Assembly (NCBI RefSeq): GCF_022812285.1
Contig: NZ_CP093300.1
Span: 1,302,001 to 1,366,000, forward strand
Direction of reading: 5' to 3'
Origin: Alkalihalobacillus sp. LMS39
GTDB lineage: Bacteria > Bacillota > Bacilli > Bacillales > Bacillaceae_F
DNA length: 64,000 bases
The notes below the pieces were generated by a model. The model did not search any database, was not told where the DNA came from, and was given only the letters and a program-made list of their open reading frames with translations. The first letter of the stretch is position 1. Every line of letters starts with the position of its first letter. This document shows positions 58,902 through 64,000 of the stretch, piece after piece. The position numbers were made by a program, and so were the translations under genes.

Positions 58902-60659
58902 ATGAACACTTTAATCGAAAGACTTAAATATAACGGTTTATTTTTAAAACTGTTCTTGCTTACGTTTGTCATCACAATCTCAGTTTCTGTTACGATTACG
59001 ATGTCAACGCTCAGAATGTCGGAACGCCTATTTATTGATACATTTAGCATTACAAATGCAAAAGTGATAAATCAAATTAAAGGAAATTTTGAAGGATATA
59101 ATTATTCGATCATTCGTTCTGCTAATCATTTACAGCAAAATGGGACAGTGAGAACGATTCTTTCTTCTGAACAAACGAATCGAGACTTAATGAACTCATA
59201 TTATGTTTTAAATAATCAAATGGAGTTAGTCAAACCGAATTTTGACCGGTATGATACAGGGATAATGATTACGGGAATAAACGGTGTTACATTTTCTTCT
59301 GATCGTTCGTATTGGCCATTTTCTGATGAAGTATGGCTTGAACATACGGTCATGAGAAATACATGGACTGAACCGAGGTGGCTTCAATATCAAACATATG
59401 AGACAGAAGACCAAGGTCAAATTATCGTCGCCTCTAAAGGTCTTATGGAAAGAATCTCAGGTAATGTATACGGGACAGTTCATTTTGCGATGAATGAAGA
59501 GGATTTCCGAAAGTTTTATCTTACTTTTACTAGTCCTGGAAATGATGTGTATGTACTCGATAATAATGGTCACATTGTTTCGAGTAATATCACTGAAATG
59601 GTTGGACATGAAAATAAAGAGTTAATGAACGCGGCAAAAGAGGTAGCAAATTCCTCAATAGATTATACGAATATGGAAGTGCTCGGGAAGGAACACATTG
59701 TGTTGGCAGAATACCTTCCTTTTTTTGATATGTACCTTGTAAATACGATCAATCGGGATGTCGTAAGTGCGGCTGTTATCGATAAAAGGAGTATCGGCTT
59801 ATACAGTTTCGGAACGGTCCTCATTGCCTTAGTCATTGTCTTTTTTATTTCAAGGAAATTAACGAATTCATTGTCTTCCCTAGTAAAACAAATTGGAAAT
59901 GCCTCAAAACATGATTTTGACCAGTATGTCACTGTAACAGGAGCGTATGAGACAAGACAGATCGGCATCGCCTTTAACTCAATGTTGGATGAATTGCATG
60001 AATATGTAGAGCAAGTGATGGCGTCACAGAAGAAACAAAGAAATGCTGAGCTAGCTGCATTGCAGCAACAAATCAATCCTCATTTTCTTTATAATACGTT
60101 AACATCAATTAAATTTTTAGTTCAACAAGGAAGTAAAGAAGAAGCAGCAGACACGATCCATTCTTTAATTTCTCTGTTGCAAAATACGATTGGAAATGTT
60201 GATGAAATTGTCACTGTGGAACAGGAACTTGAGAATTTAAAAAATTATGTGTTCATTAATCAAAAGCGCTATGGAAATCGAATTAAAGTCCATTACTTTG
60301 TGGCTCCAGATTGTATCGACTACAACGTACCAAAACTTATCTTACAACCGTTTGTTGAAAATGCCTTTTTCCATGGGTTTAATAAAAAAGAGAGTGGGTC
60401 AATTCACATTATGGTGTGGAAAGAAGAAGAGAAATTAGTTTGTGAAGTGATGGATAATGGTGATGGGATTGCATCAGAGTCGAAAGATAAACTCGTTCCG
60501 CGGAAAAAAGCAAGAGGCCAACACTTTTCAGGAATTGGGATAAATAATGTACATGAGCGGGTGCAATTATTATATGGAGAGAAGTATGGTGTCGAACTTT
60601 CTAGTGGAGATGGGGAAGGAACAAAGGTGAGAATTACACTTCCAGCCACAAAAGAATAA
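58902..60659 (+). CDS. Sensor histidine kinase (YesM-like, LytS/His_kinase type)
   Basis: 585 aa. TM1 about 15-38, extracytoplasmic sensor to about 285, TM2 (SIGLYSFGTVLIALVIVFFI), HAMP about 310-365, then the His_kinase motif ALQQQINPHFLYNTLTSIKF with its phospho-acceptor His near residue 395. The ATPase domain has LILQPFVENAFFHGF and DNGDGI. It senses an extracellular sugar or sugar-loaded binding protein and signals to the preceding regulator. Cotranscribed with that regulator. Confidence 0.92.
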   Translation: MNTLIERLKYNGLFLKLFLLTFVITISVSVTITMSTLRMSERLFIDTFSITNAKVINQIKGNFEGYNYSIIRSANHLQQNGTVRTILSSEQTNRDLMNSYYVLNNQMELVKPNFDRYDTGIMITGINGVTFSSDRSYWPFSDEVWLEHTVMRNTWTEPRWLQYQTYETEDQGQIIVASKGLMERISGNVYGTVHFAMNEEDFRKFYLTFTSPGNDVYVLDNNGHIVSSNITEMVGHENKELMNAAKEVANSSIDYTNMEVLGKEHIVLAEYLPFFDMYLVNTINRDVVSAAVIDKRSIGLYSFGTVLIALVIVFFISRKLTNSLSSLVKQIGNASKHDFDQYVTVTGAYETRQIGIAFNSMLDELHEYVEQVMASQKKQRNAELAALQQQINPHFLYNTLTSIKFLVQQGSKEEAADTIHSLISLLQNTIGNVDEIVTVEQELENLKNYVFINQKRYGNRIKVHYFVAPDCIDYNVPKLILQPFVENAFFHGFNKKESGSIHIMVWKEEEKLVCEVMDNGDGIASESKDKLVPRKKARGQHFSGIGINNVHERVQLLYGEKYGVELSSGDGEGTKVRITLPATKE

Positions 60660-60792
60660 TAAGTACAAAAATCTAAATAAAGTACAAATTAGTTTTATTC
60701 TACAATGAACAATATATAAAAATAACACAAAAGGATAAAAAGATAGTCATAACTCCCTCAAGTCAGCAGGTGGTAAGATTAATTTGTAAGAG

Positions 60793-60806
60793 AGAAAACG
60801 CTTACA
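60793..60806. promoter_or_regulatory. Candidate CcpA cre box
   Basis: AGAAAACGCTTACA, identical to the box at 17241, matching the cre consensus at 13 of 14 positions. It lies 41 bp before the sugar-binding lipoprotein start. Confidence 0.6.
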
Positions 60807-60847
60807 ATAAAACAAAAAAGATACGAAAACAAAGGGGGATATGCAAG

Positions 60848-62155
60848 ATGAAGAAAGTATTAGTCACATTGTTTTTACTAAGTATCATGCTACTTGCTGC
60901 TTGTTCAGGAGGAGAATCTTCGAATTCTAGTGAACAAGCTGAAGGTGGTAACGAAAGCACTTCTGCGGAAGCGATTACAGTTTGGGCTTGGGACCCTAAC
61001 TTTAACATCAAGGCAATGGAACTAGCGAAAGAAACGTACGCATCAATCAATCCAGACCTTGAAATTAACGTTATAGAATACGCGCAAGATGATATTATCC
61101 AAAAATTAAATACGAGCTTAAGTTCTGGTTCAACAAGTGGTTTACCAAACATCGTATTAATTGAAGATTATAGAGCACAAAGCTTTTTGCAAGCGTATCC
61201 AGGATCTTTCCATCCAATAACAGGAGAGTATAACACTGATGATTTCGCACCATACAAAATTGCTCCAACAAGTTTAGATGGTGAGAACTACGGTTTACCA
61301 TTTGATACTGGAGTTGCTGGTTTATATGTAAGAACTGACTATTTAGATGAAGCAGGTTATGCTATTGAAGATTTACAAGATATTGATTGGAACGAGTTCA
61401 TTGCAATCGCAAAAGATGTAAAAGAAGCAACAGGAAAACATATGCTAACACTTGATCCTAATGACCTTGGCCTTGTTCGTATGATGATTCAAACAGCAGG
61501 TGCGTGGTATGTAGAGGAAGATGGAGCAACACCAAATATTGCTGGGAATGAAGCAATTAAAGCAGGATTTGATGTATTTAAACAATTAATTACTGAAGAC
61601 GTATCAAAACCGATTTCAGATTGGAGCCAATTCTTAGCTGGCTTTAACAATGGAGAAGTTGCTTCTGTTCCAACTGGAAACTGGATTACACCGTCAATTA
61701 AAGCAGAAGAATCTCAAGCTGGTAATTGGGCAGTCGTTCCATTCCCAAGTCTTCCAGGATTCCCTGACTCGGCAAATGCAACAAACTTAGGTGGAAGCTC
61801 ATGGTATGTACTAGATATTGATGGAAAAGAAGATGCAACAGATTTCTTAACAAAAACTTTCGGTTCAAGCACAGACCTATACCAAAACTTCATTACGGAA
61901 ATCGGAGCAATGGGAACGTATTTACCAGCGGCTGAAGGAGATGCTTATCAAGTAGAAGACGAGTTCTTCGGTGGTCAAATGATTTATGCTGACTTCTCCC
62001 AATGGGCTGAAGAAATTCCACAAGTTAACTTTGGTCTACACACGTATGCTATTGAAGATATTCTTGTAGTAGAAATGCAAAATTACCTAAACGGAAAAGA
62101 TATTGACCAAGCGTTACAAGATGCACAAACTCAAGCAGAAACACAAATTAAATAA
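60848..62155 (+). CDS. Sugar ABC transporter substrate-binding lipoprotein
   Basis: 435 aa from the ATG at 60848 (AAAGGGGG upstream; the longer frame from 60770 crosses the leader). The lipoprotein signal ends LLAAC (Cys about residue 19), followed by a Ser/Glu-rich linker. SBP family 1 fold: AITVWAWDPNFNIKAMELAK at the N-lobe, then PNIVLIEDYRAQ and GLPFDTGVAGLYVRTDYLDE. It feeds an unknown sugar to the two permeases downstream. No ATPase gene is present, so a shared MsmX-type ATPase is likely. Confidence 0.92.
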   Translation: MKKVLVTLFLLSIMLLAACSGGESSNSSEQAEGGNESTSAEAITVWAWDPNFNIKAMELAKETYASINPDLEINVIEYAQDDIIQKLNTSLSSGSTSGLPNIVLIEDYRAQSFLQAYPGSFHPITGEYNTDDFAPYKIAPTSLDGENYGLPFDTGVAGLYVRTDYLDEAGYAIEDLQDIDWNEFIAIAKDVKEATGKHMLTLDPNDLGLVRMMIQTAGAWYVEEDGATPNIAGNEAIKAGFDVFKQLITEDVSKPISDWSQFLAGFNNGEVASVPTGNWITPSIKAEESQAGNWAVVPFPSLPGFPDSANATNLGGSSWYVLDIDGKEDATDFLTKTFGSSTDLYQNFITEIGAMGTYLPAAEGDAYQVEDEFFGGQMIYADFSQWAEEIPQVNFGLHTYAIEDILVVEMQNYLNGKDIDQALQDAQTQAETQIK

Positions 62156-62189
62156 TCACATCTTTGTAAGCGTTTGAATGAAAGGGCTT

Positions 62190-62262
62190 GGAAACTCGCC
62201 GGCTTTGCCTACTATCCATTTGGAGTCCGGCTACAAGCGAGTTTCCGAGTTTTTCTTTTTTA
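62190..62262 (+). terminator. Long hairpin after the sugar-binding protein gene
   Basis: GGAAACTCGC (62190-62199) pairs with GCGAGTTTCC (62237-62246), with an inner CCGGC/GTCCGG pairing, followed by GAGTTTTTCTTTTTT. It lies inside the operon before repeat copy H, so it should reduce permease expression relative to the binding protein. Confidence 0.75.
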
Positions 62263-62275
62263 GTTGAATAAGTTA

Positions 62276-62453
62276 CGGACATCTGTTCCGCTATTTTAAA
62301 GAAAAGAACAGTTTTAGAAAACGTTACGGACATTAGTTCCGTTATTTATGTCAAAACAGAGTGAAACAAAGCAAAAACTCAGAAATAACGGAACAGATGT
62401 CCGTTAGATAATAAAATCTAGCATTTTAGCAGAAATAACGGAACGTATGTCCG
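62276..62453. repeat. Four-dyad intergenic element, copy H
   Basis: Dyads start at 62276 (CGGACATCTGTTCCG), 62327 (CGGACATTAGTTCCG), 62389 (CGGAACAGATGTCCG) and 62439 (CGGAACGTATGTCCG). Spacing is 51/62/50. Like copy D it lies between a binding-protein gene and its permease gene. Confidence 0.9.
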
Positions 62454-62535
62454 TTACAGTTGCAGTAAACATAAAAAAGAAAGCTCGAAACGTTCATTGC
62501 AACATTTCGGGTTTGCCAAAAAGGAGTGACTTCAA

Positions 62536-63480
62536 GTGGAAACAGCAAAATCAGTCCCGCAGCAATCTCCCCCAATGAAAGAAAAGAAACCAAACAAACT
62601 GGGGAGAAGTCTTCGTTTTAAAAATGGAATTATCGGTTGGTCTTTTATATTACTTTCTGTTGTTTTAATCTCAATTTTTTATTTTTATCCAATGTTTTCA
62701 GCGTTACTTTTATCGTTTCAATCCGGAACGGGGAGAAATTTGGAATATGTAGGTTTGGATAATTATTTTCGATTGTTTAGTGACCCTGTTTTTATAACGG
62801 CGGTTAAAAATACAGTCATTTATTTAATCGTTCAAGTACCTGTGATGATTTTCCTCGCTCTTTTAGTTTCAGTATTATTAAATGATAAAAAGCTTATGGC
62901 AAGAGGTTGGTTCCGGACAGCGATATTTTTACCGTGTGTTACGTCACTCGTTGCTTATTCTGTTATTTTCAAATATTTATTTGGAACAGATGGGCTCATT
63001 AATGTCATGCTTATGAACTTATCTTTTCTCGGGCAACCGGTTCAATGGTTAACCGATCCGTTTTGGGCTAAGGTCACGATTATTATTGCAATTACGTGGA
63101 GATGGACAGGATACAATATGATTTTCTATCTATCTTCTTTACAAAATATTGACCCTTCGATTTATGAAGCGGCTAAAATTGATGGGGCATCACCAATGCG
63201 ACAGTTTTTTACGATTACCATTCCGATGCTAAAACCAATTATTTTATTCACATCGATTACTTCAACTATCGGAACACTTCAGCTCTTTGATGAAGTTATG
63301 AATATAACAGGTGGAGGACCTGGTAATTCAACATTAACGATTTCGCAATACATTTATAATTTATCGTTTAAATATACACCAGACTTTGGATATGCAGCGA
63401 CTGTATCGTATGCCATCGTCGTGTTAATCGTATTCTTCTCAATATTACAGTTCAGAGCGGCGGGTGATAAAAATGCATAA
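62536..63480 (+). CDS. Sugar ABC transporter permease (MalF/UgpA type)
   Basis: 314 aa, GTG start after AAAGGAGTGA. A basic cytoplasmic N-terminus (KEKKPNKLGRSLRFK) precedes six membrane helices. EAA loop IDPSIYEAAKIDGASPMRQF, then FTITIPMLKP, near residues 210-238, the ATPase-docking site. Pairs with the next permease, whose gene overlaps by 8 bp. Confidence 0.92.
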   Translation: METAKSVPQQSPPMKEKKPNKLGRSLRFKNGIIGWSFILLSVVLISIFYFYPMFSALLLSFQSGTGRNLEYVGLDNYFRLFSDPVFITAVKNTVIYLIVQVPVMIFLALLVSVLLNDKKLMARGWFRTAIFLPCVTSLVAYSVIFKYLFGTDGLINVMLMNLSFLGQPVQWLTDPFWAKVTIIIAITWRWTGYNMIFYLSSLQNIDPSIYEAAKIDGASPMRQFFTITIPMLKPIILFTSITSTIGTLQLFDEVMNITGGGPGNSTLTISQYIYNLSFKYTPDFGYAATVSYAIVVLIVFFSILQFRAAGDKNA

Positions 63481-64000
63481 AGTAAAGCGGTTTTTTATCT
63501 ATTTAATTTTATCTATCATCTCGATTGTTTCGATTTTTCCGTTCTTTTGGATGATTATTAGTGCAACGAATAAATCAGTTGATGTCACACGGGGACGTTT
63601 ACTACCTGGATCGCATTTATGGGAAAACTTTCAAAATTTATTAGAAACCGTGAATCTTGTTCCGGCATTAATGAATTCAGCAAAAATATCGATTGCTACG
63701 ACGGTTCTGTCGTTGCTTATCGCGTCACTTGCTGGTTATGGCTTTGAAATTTATCGCAGTAAAGCAAAGGATGTTGTGTTTAACATTTTGCTTTTATCAA
63801 TGATGATTCCTTTTGCCGCCTTAATGGTTCCGTTATTTAGAATGTTTGGTTCAATGTCACAATACCTTCCGTTTATCGGAGTTGATACGATTCCAGCGGT
63901 GATTTTACCAACGATTACGACCGCCTTTCTCATCTTTTTCTTCCGGCAATCTACAAAAATGTTTCCAAAGGAATTGCTTGAAGCAGGTCGAATTGATGGG
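63473..64000 (+). CDS. Sugar ABC transporter permease (MalG/UgpE type), truncated by window end
   Basis: At least 176 aa, ATG at 63473 inside the end of the preceding gene (8-bp overlap, translational coupling). MHKVKRFFIYLILSIISIVS, then FPFFWMIISATNKSVDVTRG, with four membrane helices visible. The frame runs off the window inside the EAA loop (ELLEAGRIDG). Second channel subunit of the importer. Confidence 0.9.
   Translation, partial: MHKVKRFFIYLILSIISIVSIFPFFWMIISATNKSVDVTRGRLLPGSHLWENFQNLLETVNLVPALMNSAKISIATTVLSLLIASLAGYGFEIYRSKAKDVVFNILLLSMMIPFAALMVPLFRMFGSMSQYLPFIGVDTIPAVILPTITTAFLIFFFRQSTKMFPKELLEAGRIDG

Noticed and set aside
62165-62178. TGTAAGCGTTTGAA as another cre box
   Set aside because: It matches 13 of 14 positions but lies just after a stop codon inside an operon, where no promoter is evident, so I did not list it as functional.

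Overview
The window looks like chromosomal DNA of a low-GC, endospore-forming Bacillaceae (Bacillus/Alkalihalobacillus-like). The DNA is AT-rich, ribosome binding sites are strong (AGGAGG type), and ATG, GTG and TTG starts are all used. The gene families are Bacillus-typical: an Amj-type lipid II flippase, a BmrA-type ABC exporter, an LnrJKLMN-like module, a YjcZ-type small protein, YesS/YesL/YesM/YesN-like regulators and CcpA (cre) boxes. The species cannot be named from sequence alone.

Layout. 1-13.5 kb is a patchwork of small accessory genes: two GNAT acetyltransferases, a cupin, Amj, lipoproteins, a histidine phosphatase, a BAAT-type acyl hydrolase, TetR plus a CDF transporter, and a nucleotidyltransferase. 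Several broken genes lie among them (PhzF, alcohol dehydrogenase, GrpB, a methyltransferase). 14.0-26.9 kb is one co-oriented carbohydrate cluster: a membrane AraC regulator, DUF624, a lipoprotein-dependent ABC sugar importer, a Gfo/Idh/MocA dehydrogenase, a GH105-type unsaturated glycuronyl hydrolase and a GH106-like hydrolase. It probably takes up and processes rhamnogalacturonan-type (or similar lyase-generated) oligosaccharides. 28.0-34.0 kb is a peptide ABC importer in App-like order (D-F-A-B-C). 34.7-39.9 kb is a sensor kinase/response regulator plus three-gene ABC exporter resembling the linearmycin-resistance lnr locus. On the minus strand follow a HEAT-repeat protein and a BmrA homologue.

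43.4-44.9 kb carries a frameshifted ECF sigma factor with an intact anti-sigma gene. At 45.4 kb a clear c-di-GMP-I riboswitch with a terminator precedes a membrane diguanylate cyclase. Then come a BCCT transporter, DUF817, GH43, MATE, MerR and AI-2E-family genes. 57.0-64.0 kb holds a YjcZ-type peptide, then a YesN/YesM-like two-component system driving a second sugar ABC importer that runs off the window.

The most unusual content is intergenic. (1) Eight copies of an approximately 179-bp element are built from four 15-bp dyads, CGGACATNNNTTCCG twice and then inverted twice, at nearly invariant spacing 51/62/51. (2) Three tandem arrays have an exact 52-bp period built on a TGTCCTTCAT/ATGAAGGACA dyad; two of them bracket the 13-kb sugar cluster in direct orientation. 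(3) A roughly 165-bp structured repeat occurs in five full or partial copies. (4) A roughly 183-bp near-perfect palindrome lies at 55.2-55.4 kb. None has an associated transposase here. Several genes carry one-base-deletion frameshifts, so sequence accuracy should be checked before calling them real pseudogenes.
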